In this document: positions 41,565 to 49,021 of the stretch, piece after piece
How positions within the stretch are numbered: the first letter of the stretch is position 1
Layout: each line of letters opens with the position of its first letter
Source: Actinorugispora endophytica
Lineage (GTDB): Bacteria > Actinomycetota > Actinomycetes > Streptosporangiales > Streptosporangiaceae
Length of the DNA: 64,000 bases
Assembly (NCBI RefSeq): GCF_004363075.1
Contig: NZ_SNYN01000007.1
Coordinates: forward strand, 1-64,000
Direction of reading: 5' to 3'
The notes under the pieces: model-generated
The model's database searches: none
What the model saw: only the letters and a program-made list of their open reading frames with translations
Told to the model about the DNA's origin: nothing
Position numbers and translations under genes: made by a program

Positions 41565-42263
41565 GCCCCCGTTCGGCGGAGTCCAGTCCTCAAGGGACCA
41601 CGCCATCTCCCAGAACCGGATCTCGTGGTGGCAGCTGACCTCGAAGGCCCGCTCCATCCGCTCCCGCTCGGCGGGACCGGCCCCGGCCGCGAGGCCGTCC
41701 AGGAGGGAGCGCATCGTGGCGACGGCCTCCCCGCCGGAGGGCTCCGCGTAGAACGACCACCAGCCGTGGAAGGGGTGGTCCTCGCCGGGTGCGGCCTCGG
41801 CCGCGAAGCGCCGGGCCGCCCAGCCGTAGGTCCACGGGCAGGGCAGCAGCGCCGCCACCAGCACGCCGAGCGTGTCCCGGCCCGCCGCCGACATGTGGTC
41901 CACGTACGCCTGGGCGCTGGGCGCGAGCCGGTCCACCTGCGCGTCCTCGTACGCGGTGCCCGCGAACGCGCACAGCGCCTCGTGCGCCTGGCCCTCCTCG
42001 CCGAGCGTGTAGGCCACGCTGTCGTGGAAGAACCGCATCCACTCCCGGTCGGGGGAGAGCGTCAGGCCCAGTCCGTAGCAGCGGACGTAGGCGGTCAGGT
42101 ACGCGTGGTCCTGTCCGACGTAGTGCAGCACCTGCTCCCTGCCCAGGGTTCCGTCGCGCATGCCCCCGAGGAAGGGGTGCCGGTAGAACGCCTCGAACAG
42201 GTCCGCGTGCCGACGGCCCAGATCGGCCGTGAATCCGGTCTCGTCAATGGCGACGGGAAGCAT
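41562..42263 (-). CDS. tenA: TenA-family thiaminase II
   Basis: A 233-residue all-helical protein from ATG 42263 (GTG 42269 is the alternative). Features of TenA are visible: HPFLGGMRDGTLGREQVLHYVGQDHAYL, ALCAF, LLPCPWTYGW with the active Cys142, and FEVSCHHEIRFWEMAW with the catalytic Glu. It hydrolyses aminopyrimidine thiamine-breakdown products for salvage. A TPP riboswitch in the leader supports this role. Confidence 0.9.
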   Translation of the reverse strand: MLPVAIDETGFTADLGRRHADLFEAFYRHPFLGGMRDGTLGREQVLHYVGQDHAYLTAYVRCYGLGLTLSPDREWMRFFHDSVAYTLGEEGQAHEALCAFAGTAYEDAQVDRLAPSAQAYVDHMSAAGRDTLGVLVAALLPCPWTYGWAARRFAAEAAPGEDHPFHGWWSFYAEPSGGEAVATMRSLLDGLAAGAGPAERERMERAFEVSCHHEIRFWEMAWSLEDWTPPNGG

Positions 42264-42273
42264 GCCCACCGTT

Positions 42274-42356
42274 CTCCGCTCGTGTGAACGAGATCAGGTT
42301 CGACGGGTTCGGGCGCGCGGCCCGTCTCAGTCCCCCGGTGGGACACCCCGCGTGGT
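42274..42356 (-). promoter_or_regulatory. TPP (thiamin pyrophosphate) riboswitch
   Basis: In the tenA leader, minus strand: GCGGGGTGTCCC, then GGGGGACTGAGACGGG, ACCCGTCGAACCTGATC and the AGCGGAGAACGG end. The CUGAGA and ACCUGAUC blocks are the conserved core of the THI box. The helix that pairs with GCGGGGTG is present. The switch ends about ten bases before the start codon, so it probably blocks translation when thiamine pyrophosphate is plentiful. Confidence 0.9.
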
Positions 42357-42369
42357 TACGCCCGTCACG

Positions 42370-42756
42370 TTAGCGGACCGCCTCCGCGCCGGTTCGACCG
42401 GTGCGGTCGATCCCGCTCACGGCGCAGAACTCGTTGCCCTCGGGGTCGAGCAGGACCTGGAAGCTGCCCGCGGTGTCGGTGACGATCCCCCCGACGAGAC
42501 GCGCGCCGAGCGCCGCGAGTTCGGCCGACGCCGCGTGGATGTCGGCGACGGCGACGTCGATGTGCAGCCGGTTCTTGCCGCTCTTGGGCTCGGGGACGCG
42601 CTGGAAGGCGACCCTGGTCTGCCCGGGCGGGTCCACGTAGGACCAGTCGGGGCTCCGGTCCACCGGCTCGCCTCCCAGGACCCGCGCCCAGAAGACCGCG
42701 AGGGAGGCCGGGTCCGCGCAGTCGACGACGATCTCGTCAAGCTCTCCCACTGCCAT
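42370..42756 (-). CDS. VOC (glyoxalase/bleomycin resistance) family protein
   Basis: A 128-residue protein of the vicinal oxygen chelate fold: LDEIVVDCADPASLAVFWARVLG, LHIDVAVADIHAASAEL and VLLDPEGNEFCAV. The terminal Glu of the metal site is in PEGNEF. The substrate is unknown. It is upstream of tenA but the riboswitch separates the two genes, so it may not be part of the thiamine unit. Confidence 0.8.
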   Translation of the reverse strand: MAVGELDEIVVDCADPASLAVFWARVLGGEPVDRSPDWSYVDPPGQTRVAFQRVPEPKSGKNRLHIDVAVADIHAASAELAALGARLVGGIVTDTAGSFQVLLDPEGNEFCAVSGIDRTGRTGAEAVR

Positions 42757-42811
42757 GGGGGGAGTCTAGGGAGTCTCCGACCCGGGGGCGACTCGGGCTC
42801 CACCTCCCGCT

Positions 42812-42867
42812 GATCTTGACCTTTTCGGGGTCTCAGAGACGGTTGAGACCCCGAAAAGGTCAAGATC
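42812..42867. repeat. Dispersed hairpin element (perfect 23-base-pair stem)
   Basis: The left arm starts GATCTTGACCTTTTCGGGG and the right arm ends AAAAGGTCAAGATC, with a 10-base loop. The same core occurs at 54745-54800, and it is related to 31058-31113. It lies between two minus-strand genes. Downstream, ACACCCCCGCGCCGGAGACTC matches the outer ends of the long copies. Confidence 0.85.
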
Positions 42868-42917
42868 ACCGGAGAGAGCGCCAAACACCCCCGCGCCGGA
42901 GACTCTCCAGGGCGTGC

Positions 42918-43349
42918 TCAGGAGGGGATCCGGCGGCCGGTGATGATGTCGGTCACGATGCGGATGAAGTGGGACCGGCGTCCGGGCGCCCACGGCCGCA
43001 GCGGAAGTTCCTCGAGCACGGCCAGTTCGCCGGGGTCGGTCACCGCGCGGCCGAGCCCGACCACCATCACCGACCAGCCGGTGCGCCCCTGAACGTCGTA
43101 GTCGTCCACCTCGAACGCGACCACCGTGTCGCGGGTGGCCCGCGCGAGCTTGGAGTCGGGCGACGTGCGGATGACGATGTCCACGCCGTGCATGGTGAAG
43201 TTGACCGGTTGGACCGCGGGCAGGGCGCGGTCGGTGAAGACGATGCGCCCGATCGGCGCCTGGGCCAGCAGCCGCAGGCACTCGTCCCGGTCGAGCACCT
43301 CCAGTCCGGCCGTGTCGGTGGTCTTCGTGTCCTGCTCCTCCACGCTCAC
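42918..43349 (-). CDS. PPOX-family flavin-binding protein
   Basis: A 143-residue split-barrel protein: LLAQAPIGRIVFTDRALPAVQPVNF, HGVDIVIRTS, VAFEVDDYD and GWSVMVVGLGRAV. This is typical of pyridoxamine-phosphate-oxidase-related proteins in dormancy-type (DevR) regions of actinomycetes. It lies 42 bases after the NarL-type regulator and is probably co-transcribed with it. Confidence 0.8.
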   Translation of the reverse strand: MSVEEQDTKTTDTAGLEVLDRDECLRLLAQAPIGRIVFTDRALPAVQPVNFTMHGVDIVIRTSPDSKLARATRDTVVAFEVDDYDVQGRTGWSVMVVGLGRAVTDPGELAVLEELPLRPWAPGRRSHFIRIVTDIITGRRIPS

Positions 43350-43391
43350 GCCCGCCTCCCTTCCGGATGACTCCCCACCCCTCGGCGGGGA

Positions 43392-44054
43392 TCAGTTGCC
43401 CCTGTTGCGCAGTTGGGCGACGAGGACCGCCGCCTGCGTCCGGCGCTTGAGGTCGAGCTTGGCGAGCAGGCTCGACACGTAGTTCTTGACGGTCTTCTCC
43501 GCCAGGTAGAGCCGGTCCCCGATCTGCCGGTTGGTCAGCCCCTCGCCGATCAGTTCGAGGATCTGGCGCTCCTGCGGGGTGAGCGAGGCGAGCGGGTCGG
43601 TCCTGCCGCCGTTCCCGCGCAGCCGGTCGAGCATGCGCGCGGTGCTCTTCGGGTCCAGCAGCGAACCGCCCGCCGCGACGGTGCGGACCGCCCCGACCAG
43701 GTCGGCGCCGTGGATCTGCTTGAGCACGTAGCCGGCGGCGCCCGCCATCACCGCGTCGAAGAGCGCCTCGTCGTCGGCGAAGGAGGTGAGCATCAGGCAC
43801 GCGATCTCGGGGTGCCCCGAACGGATGTCGCGGCACACCCCGACACCGGAGCCGTCGGGCAGCCGGACGTCGAGCACCGCCACGTGCGGGCGGACGGTGG
43901 GGACCCGGCTCATGGCCTGCTCCGCCGTTCCCGCCTCGCCGACGACGCGCATGTCGTCCTCGCCCTCCAGAAGCGCGGCGACGCCCCTGCGCACCACCTC
44001 GTGGTCGTCGACCAGGAACACCCTGATCGGGTCAGGCGTCACCGCCTGCGACAT
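43392..44054 (-). CDS. NarL/DevR-type response regulator
   Basis: A 220-residue regulator. The receiver domain has VFLVDDHEVVRRG, the phospho-Asp in VAVLDVRLPDGSG, LMLTSFADD and YVLKQIHGAD. The C-terminal LuxR helix-turn-helix has LTPQERQILELIGEGLTNRQI and KTVKNYVSSLLAKLDLKRRTQAAV. This matches DevR/DosR of mycobacteria well. The orphan GAF-domain kinase at 36362 could be its partner. Confidence 0.88.
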   Translation of the reverse strand: MSQAVTPDPIRVFLVDDHEVVRRGVAALLEGEDDMRVVGEAGTAEQAMSRVPTVRPHVAVLDVRLPDGSGVGVCRDIRSGHPEIACLMLTSFADDEALFDAVMAGAAGYVLKQIHGADLVGAVRTVAAGGSLLDPKSTARMLDRLRGNGGRTDPLASLTPQERQILELIGEGLTNRQIGDRLYLAEKTVKNYVSSLLAKLDLKRRTQAAVLVAQLRNRGN

Positions 44055-44403
44055 CGCTCGCCTCCACGTCTCTCGTCCCCCGCCACGACCGTAACCCTCC
44101 GGATCGGAGCGGGCCGCGCCGAACGGCTCGATTACCCCGCCGAAGGTCCCGAACCGGACGAAAGGGACTTCCGGGTGCGGAGGCCGGGCGGGCCCCGGCG
44201 AAAAGATCGCGGGCGGGGAATTCGGCGGGGGGCAGGGTCGTTGTGCAGGGTGCGGGTCGGTGCGGTAGCAAGTGTCCCCCGGGCTCCATCACAAAGCCTT
44301 CGCGGAATACCGCGTCCGGTGTCCACTCCGGTGGCCGTCCGGACGGTCCTGAGAGCCGCGTTGCGCAACCCGCCGTGAGGCGACCGCCGTACCGGCCCGC
44401 ACC

Positions 44404-44440
44404 CCGAGGCCCCGACCGGTCCACCCGGCCGGGGCCTCGG
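44404..44440 (+). terminator. Hairpin upstream of tRNA-Arg
   Basis: CCGAGGCCCC / GGGGCCTCGG, 10-base-pair stem. The 480-base gap 44055-44533 holds no gene; the tRNA promoter is expected shortly after this hairpin (TAGAGT near 44488). Confidence 0.5.
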
Positions 44441-44533
44441 ACATCCGCGCTCCGGACAACCCGTCCGGGCCGCACCCCGCGCTGTGCTAGAGTTTTCCCC
44501 GTTGGCCAGCACAGCCGACACAACCGAATACAC

Positions 44534-44606
44534 GCACTCGTAGCTCAACGGATAGAGCATCTGACTACGGATCAGAAGGTTGGGGGTTCGAGTCCCTCCG
44601 AGTGCA
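44534..44606 (+). tRNA. tRNA-Arg (anticodon ACG)
   Basis: A 73-base tRNA. Acceptor GCACTCG pairs with CGAGTGC. The anticodon loop is CTACGGA with anticodon ACG (44567-44569). The T arm is GGGGGTTCGAGTCCCTC. The discriminator is A and CCA is not encoded. Confidence 0.95.
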
Positions 44607-44625
44607 CAGTGCTTCAACAGCGAAA

Positions 44626-44664
44626 ACGAGCCCCTGACCAGGCATGACAAGGTCAGGGGCTCGT
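44626..44664 (+). terminator. Terminator after tRNA-Arg
   Basis: A perfect 14-base-pair stem, ACGAGCCCCTGACC / GGTCAGGGGCTCGT, with an 11-base loop, 20 bases after the tRNA. The stem runs into a short T-rich end. Confidence 0.85.
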
Positions 44665-44829
44665 TCGTTGGCATCCGGCTGAGAGCGACCGAATCCGGTC
44701 GTTTGCGGCTGCTTGCGGCGAATACGCGGTGAAATCCCCGGGCCCTTCACCGCAGAGGGCTCACCAGGACGGGCATTCCCCCGGAGCGCGGACACCTGAT
44801 GATTAGGCGGCGAGCTCCCCCTAGCGCTG

Positions 44830-45215
44830 GTGAGCAGCATGTTGGGCCGGTGCCTGAGGGGCGCCGGCGACCTGCCTCGGGCCAACAACGTGCTCGCAGG
44901 TGCCGAGCACCGCTGGCAGACCCTCCATCAGCCGCGTGGCCAGGCAGATACCGCACAAGCCCTGGGCGATGTGGCGCTCCTGGACGGCGACGCAGGCCTG
45001 GCGGAAGCCCGATTTCGTCATGCTTTGGCGTTGTACGCCGAGCTGGGTGACGAGCGGGGGATCTAGCGGATTCGGTACCTGCTAGGCCAGACCTACCTCG
45101 TCCAGGGGCGGTACGGTCGGGCCGCCCAATACCTGGACGACGCCCGGTCCTGGTACGCCGACCACGGCGACCAGGACCGTGCCTTAGCCGCGGCCAGAGG
45201 GCTGGAGCACGCCCA
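44830..45215 (+). pseudogene. TPR-domain protein fragment
   Basis: The reading from GTG 44830 encodes tetratricopeptide-like helices (LGRCLRGAGDLPRANNVLAG; QALGDVALLDGDAGLAEARFRHALAL). A TAG stop at 45064-45066 cuts it. The same frame continues with IRYLLGQTYLVQGRYGRAAQYL. It is a fragment of a larger TPR protein, such as a SARP or NB-ARC regulator, with no start region. Confidence 0.5.
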
Positions 45216-45231
45216 CCGTTGCCAGGGACGC

Positions 45232-45440
45232 CGCGACCGGGCGCTGCGTGCCCGCTCCGGCGCCCAGAGTGGTCTTGCCGACTCCGCCGCAGCTTTCCAA
45301 GGTGAGGGGTGTGTGGCCGTCGGCCCAGTCCAGCGGTGATGTCATGGCCGGGGCTACGGAAGCTGGTGGAGAGATGACCGGCTGTACCGCCGGGGTGGGG
45401 CCGACGTTGTGGCCGCCGCAGCCGACGACAGCCGAGGCGT
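45232..45440 (-). pseudogene. NB-ARC P-loop fragment
   Basis: On the minus strand, ESCGGVGKTTLGAGAGTQRP resembles the Walker A start of NB-ARC regulators (TGxGGVGKTxL). Nothing else of the domain follows. It lies opposite in orientation to the TPR remnant, so the original gene has been broken and rearranged. Low support. Confidence 0.3.
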
Positions 45441-45544
45441 GACCTGGGAAGGCGCAACTGTCCGACTGTGCTAAAGCTGAGGACGCCAGGCGTGCCAGGA
45501 TGAAGACACTGGCACCGCGACCTCGTGTGAGAGGCAAACTCCTC

Positions 45545-46414
45545 ATGTCAGACGTTGCCCCCCAGGCTCATTCGGTCAAGCCCATCCAAGACTTCCACCA
45601 GCAGGACCACGAAGACGTTCTCCTGCTGGTTGAGAACTGGTTGGACGTCGAACTCGACAGAAGCAGCGCGGCCTACGGCAACACCGGAACCACCGTCGGG
45701 TTCCGCTCGAACACCGGAATGTGGGTGCGGATCCAGTGGCGCCGCGCCGACCGGATGAACGGTCAGTCCTGGACCGGTGCTGAATGCGCCTCGGTCCTGA
45801 CCGGGGTGTCCAAGCCACAGCTCCGGCGCTCCGTGCGTTGGCAGGACGAGGCCCGCGGCGCAGTGTGGCGCGCCGACGAGATGACGATGGTCGAAGCACC
45901 TGTCATCGCGGAGAACGGGAGCATCACCGCCAACCCCGAGCTGGGTGATGCATGGTGGTCCGAGCTGAAGGCGTCCTTGACCGCGCTGGCCTCCCACAGG
46001 ACCAACCGGGTGGGTATGGGCCAGACCCACCTCACCCGCCGCCTCACCGAGGTCTTCGGCGACGCCGTGGACACGGATGTGGATGAATGGAGTACCGCGC
46101 ACGCCGACCTGCACTGGGGCAACCTCACCGCCCCGGATTGCCACCTGTTGGACTGGGAGGATTGGGGGGCGGCGCCGCGCGGCTACGACGCCGCCACCCT
46201 GTGGGGGTTCTCGCTGGGTGTGCCGTCGGTCGCTGACCGCGTCCAGCACGAGTTCCGACAAGACCTTTGCACCCGGGCGGGAAGGTTGTCTCAGTTGTTG
46301 TTCTGTGCCAACGTGCTGCGGGCCCATTCCCGCAGCGGGAAAACCATGCCCTTCACCGAACCGGCACGCCGTGCAGCCGACTCCCTGATCGCCCGGCTCC
46401 GGGCAGAGCCGTGA
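45545..46414 (+). CDS. APH-fold phosphotransferase
   Basis: A 289-residue kinase-fold protein from ATG 45545. The catalytic loop HADLHWGNL (186-194; Asp188, Asn193) and the metal-binding Asp203 in LLDWEDWG are intact. It has no N-terminal signal. It lies next to, and converges with, the aldo/keto reductase-JmjC-peptide genes. APH-fold enzymes phosphorylate small molecules, and some act in peptide (RiPP) pathways. The substrate here is unknown. Confidence 0.75.
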   Translation: MSDVAPQAHSVKPIQDFHQQDHEDVLLLVENWLDVELDRSSAAYGNTGTTVGFRSNTGMWVRIQWRRADRMNGQSWTGAECASVLTGVSKPQLRRSVRWQDEARGAVWRADEMTMVEAPVIAENGSITANPELGDAWWSELKASLTALASHRTNRVGMGQTHLTRRLTEVFGDAVDTDVDEWSTAHADLHWGNLTAPDCHLLDWEDWGAAPRGYDAATLWGFSLGVPSVADRVQHEFRQDLCTRAGRLSQLLFCANVLRAHSRSGKTMPFTEPARRAADSLIARLRAEP

Positions 46415-46433
46415 GACGGCTATGTGTGGGGGT

Positions 46434-47306
46434 TCACACGGGCTGGCGGTTGCTGGAAGAGGTGGCCAGCAGGGTTCGATAGCTGGCGATCGCCGCTTCG
46501 CTGGCTGGCAGTTGTGCGGCCTGGAGCAGTTCACGAAGGTGGCCGAGGTGGTTGGTTCCGATTGCTACCCGGCTGACCTTCGGGAGCTCGTAGGAGGCAC
46601 GGAAGGCCGCGGCCAGGTTCGAGCAGGATGACTCGTCTGGCAGGAACGCACGGGCGTTGACCTGGTCCCACACCCGGTCCGTGCTGTGTCCGGCGAACGG
46701 GCTCATCCCCCACCGTTGGTCTGGGGAAAGGTCCCACAGTGCGGCTGCTGCTTCAATGGCGTCCAGAGTCCGGGAGCTGACGATCAGGCCCGCGCGCGCC
46801 ATGAACACCTGTGGGGCGGGCGCGTCCCGCGGTCCTTTGATCGCGGGGAGAAGGGGGCGAGGGTTCCACGACGCGATGCCCCAGGAGGCGCATAGTCCAC
46901 TGGCCACTGCGGCTTCCAGTTCAGCGTTGGCGGCAGCCAGGACGTCGCTCGCTTGCTCGGGTTCCAGATGTGTGAGGGTGTGCTCGGGGTTGTGCAGGAA
47001 CATCACGTCCGGGGGCACGCCGAGTTCCTCTGCAGTCTTCTCCACGGCCTGCCGTAGGCGCTGGGGGTCCAGGGAATGCTCGCTGTGGCCAGTTCCGGTG
47101 AGGAAGAAGCCGACCTTGGTGGAGATCGACAGGTCTGGCAGCAGGTCGCCCGCCCGTTGGGCGAGAGTCCGATGAGCGGCGAAGCCGAGGTAGTTGTAGC
47201 TGGTGTCGATCCGGTGGACCCCGAGTCTCAGTGCTCCTTCGAGGAGGTCTCGCTCGTAACGAGACCGGTATAGCCCGAGGACAACTCCGGGGTCAGCTGG
47301 GCGCAC
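46434..47306 (-). CDS. Aldo/keto reductase
   Basis: A 290-residue TIM-barrel oxidoreductase. Catalytic residues fit the family: Asp34 and Tyr39 in IDTSYNYLG, Lys64 in STKVG and His105 in LHNPEH. The start at GTG 47306 lies inside the end of the JmjC gene (79-base out-of-frame overlap), so translation is coupled. It reduces an unknown carbonyl with NADPH. Confidence 0.82.
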   Translation of the reverse strand: MRPADPGVVLGLYRSRYERDLLEGALRLGVHRIDTSYNYLGFAAHRTLAQRAGDLLPDLSISTKVGFFLTGTGHSEHSLDPQRLRQAVEKTAEELGVPPDVMFLHNPEHTLTHLEPEQASDVLAAANAELEAAVASGLCASWGIASWNPRPLLPAIKGPRDAPAPQVFMARAGLIVSSRTLDAIEAAAALWDLSPDQRWGMSPFAGHSTDRVWDQVNARAFLPDESSCSNLAAAFRASYELPKVSRVAIGTNHLGHLRELLQAAQLPASEAAIASYRTLLATSSSNRQPV

Positions 47307-48451
47307 AGCTCCTCCTTGACGAGGACGTCGGCGAGTTGCGCGGCGTCAATATCTGTTTGCTCGGCGACATCGGCCACGTGAGCTGGGGTGCCGCTGAGCA
47401 GCATGCGCAGCGCCGGGGCTGCCTTGGCTGCGAAGGTGATCTTCTTCCCCGCAGCCTGGACGGTGACGACGTCGTCGGCCTCGTGGACGTGTGGGGGGAA
47501 TTCGGTCACGCACACGACGTCGGTGAGGTTCCCGAAGATCGGTAGGTGAGGGATGTGGCGCGGAGCGGGCCGCTGTTCTTCCCTGGCGGAGAGGAACTCC
47601 GCGGGAGGGTGAGCCTTGATCAGTTCCGTGGCAGCCTGGGTGAGTGTCTCCTGCTGGACCTCGATGGATGCGCTTGTAGTCCACCGCTCCAGGTCGTGGC
47701 GGAACAGCTCATGTTCGCGTGCGCGGTCCGCGAGCCAGGCGATCCAGTTGGCTCCTGCGCGCTTGACGAAGCCGAACGTCGCGTGGAGGCTGAAGCCGTC
47801 TCCCCGGTCGGTGCGGGTAGCCTGGTGCCAGTAGCCGCGGGGGATGTGCATGACGTCGCCGGGACGCATGGTCCCGGCCCAGAGCACGTCCTCGGGGGGC
47901 TCGTTGTTGGGCTCGGCGTCCCGATACATCGGCGCGATGCGGGAAGCTCCACGCACCTCCCAACTCTTCTCCCCGGCCAACTGGACGATCACCACGTCAT
48001 GGTCGTCCCAGTGGAGTGAGAACCCGGCCGCGTCCTGGGTGGTCAGGTAGGTGTTGACCTGAACGAGTTCGCGCGACCACCACTGCAGGGCACGACACGC
48101 CACTTCCATCGTGGGGTCGAAGAAGTTGACCTCGTCAAGCACGAGGGTGCATCCGTCGTCGAGCAGACGGCCGAGCCTACGCATGTCGGGGACACGAATG
48201 CTCTGGCCCCTGCGGCTCACCAAGTCGCTGAGGAATCGGGACGGATGCAGTTCCTCGCCTGCCCGGAAGCACCGGAACTGCGGGACCGACAGGCTTCGCC
48301 TCATGATGACGTCGAGCAACTTGTGAGGGGTCAAAAGGCGGGTGGGGAGACGAGTGTCGCTGATGCTCCCACGCGCGAACTCCTTGCCCAACATACTCGG
48401 CCCTGGCCAGCTGAGCGCCTGCTCGATTTCCCGCACGAACCGATGTTCCAT
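47228..48451 (-). CDS. JmjC/cupin-type Fe(II)/2-oxoglutarate oxygenase
   Basis: A 407-residue JmjC-domain oxygenase of the ribosomal-oxygenase (RoxA/MINA-like) type. Metal ligands are His147 and Asp149 (LHWDDHDVV) and the distal His209 (HIPRGYWHQA). The C-terminal third has a winged-helix-like part (VADVAEQTDIDAAQLADVLVKEEL), common in protein-hydroxylating members. Such enzymes hydroxylate protein or peptide side chains. A 49-residue peptide is encoded 64 bases upstream on the same strand and is the obvious candidate substrate. Confidence 0.85.
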   Translation of the reverse strand: MEHRFVREIEQALSWPGPSMLGKEFARGSISDTRLPTRLLTPHKLLDVIMRRSLSVPQFRCFRAGEELHPSRFLSDLVSRRGQSIRVPDMRRLGRLLDDGCTLVLDEVNFFDPTMEVACRALQWWSRELVQVNTYLTTQDAAGFSLHWDDHDVVIVQLAGEKSWEVRGASRIAPMYRDAEPNNEPPEDVLWAGTMRPGDVMHIPRGYWHQATRTDRGDGFSLHATFGFVKRAGANWIAWLADRAREHELFRHDLERWTTSASIEVQQETLTQAATELIKAHPPAEFLSAREEQRPAPRHIPHLPIFGNLTDVVCVTEFPPHVHEADDVVTVQAAGKKITFAAKAAPALRMLLSGTPAHVADVAEQTDIDAAQLADVLVKEELCAQLTPELSSGYTGLVTSETSSKEH

Positions 48452-48515
48452 GAGTCTCTTTTCAGGAGAATCGATTTCTGAACTATGGACGAGTGCTGTT
48501 TGTTTCTAGTGAGCG

Positions 48516-48665
48516 CTAGGGCTCGATGTGGGTGAACCCGTCACGGTTCTCCCCGTCGTCGCCTACCGAGGTTCCCGTGGGATCGGAGTGCTCAGCGTCG
48601 AAGCGGTCGTGGACTCCAGCCAGGACCTCTACGTTCATCACCAGATCACTCGTGTGTTCGCTCAC
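48516..48665 (-). CDS. Small peptide, candidate modified-peptide precursor
   Basis: A 49-residue peptide from GTG 48665, preceded by GGAAGGTGAG about six bases upstream. A longer reading from ATG 48722 exists but lacks a good ribosome-binding site. The N-terminal part (SEHTSDLVMNVEVLAGVHDR) looks leader-like; the C-terminal part (DPTGTSVGDDGENRDGFTHI plus EP) is rich in Asp, Gly, Thr and Ser. No Cys. It precedes the JmjC gene in the same direction. A precursor role is inferred from size and context only. Confidence 0.55.
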   Translation of the reverse strand: MSEHTSDLVMNVEVLAGVHDRFDAEHSDPTGTSVGDDGENRDGFTHIEP

Positions 48666-48780
48666 GATGTTCTCACCTTCCGTCAAGACCAAAGCGAGAT
48701 GAGGATATTTTCGCTCTGCCATCGAGTCAATGGGTTGATTAGCACCCCCTCCATAACCTCAGGTCAGCGACTTTATTTCT

Positions 48781-49021
48781 TTACAAGACTATCCAGCATA
48801 ATGCACCTGAGGCAGATGAAACTAGTGGTGTCCATGTGAAACTATCTGCACTCGACGGCAAATATGAGCGATAATAGATTGCCTTGAGGACGCAGCTTTC
48901 TGTGGCCACGCTGCGGAAGTACAGGTCCTGCCATCCCCGCTGTTCAACCAGGGCGCGAAAGTCGTTAGTGAAACACGAGTGCCCGCACTTGTCGATCACC
49001 GCGGTGGCGTCGGTGACGTGG
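48781..49021 (-). pseudogene. Isochorismatase-family hydrolase remnant cut by ISAs1
   Basis: From the left end of the IS, the minus strand reads TAVIDKCGHSCFTNDFRALV..QRGWQDLYFRSVATESCVLK. This matches the core of isochorismatase-like cysteine hydrolases (ATESC region with the catalytic Cys). The sequence then loses similarity and stops at 48781. The 5' part is absent beyond the IS, so the gene is truncated at both ends. Confidence 0.7.

Noticed and set aside
44534-44664. tRNA-Arg as attachment site for a genomic island
   Set aside because: The accessory region begins after the tRNA, but I found no integrase gene and no direct repeat of the tRNA 3' end in the window, so an island boundary is not supported.
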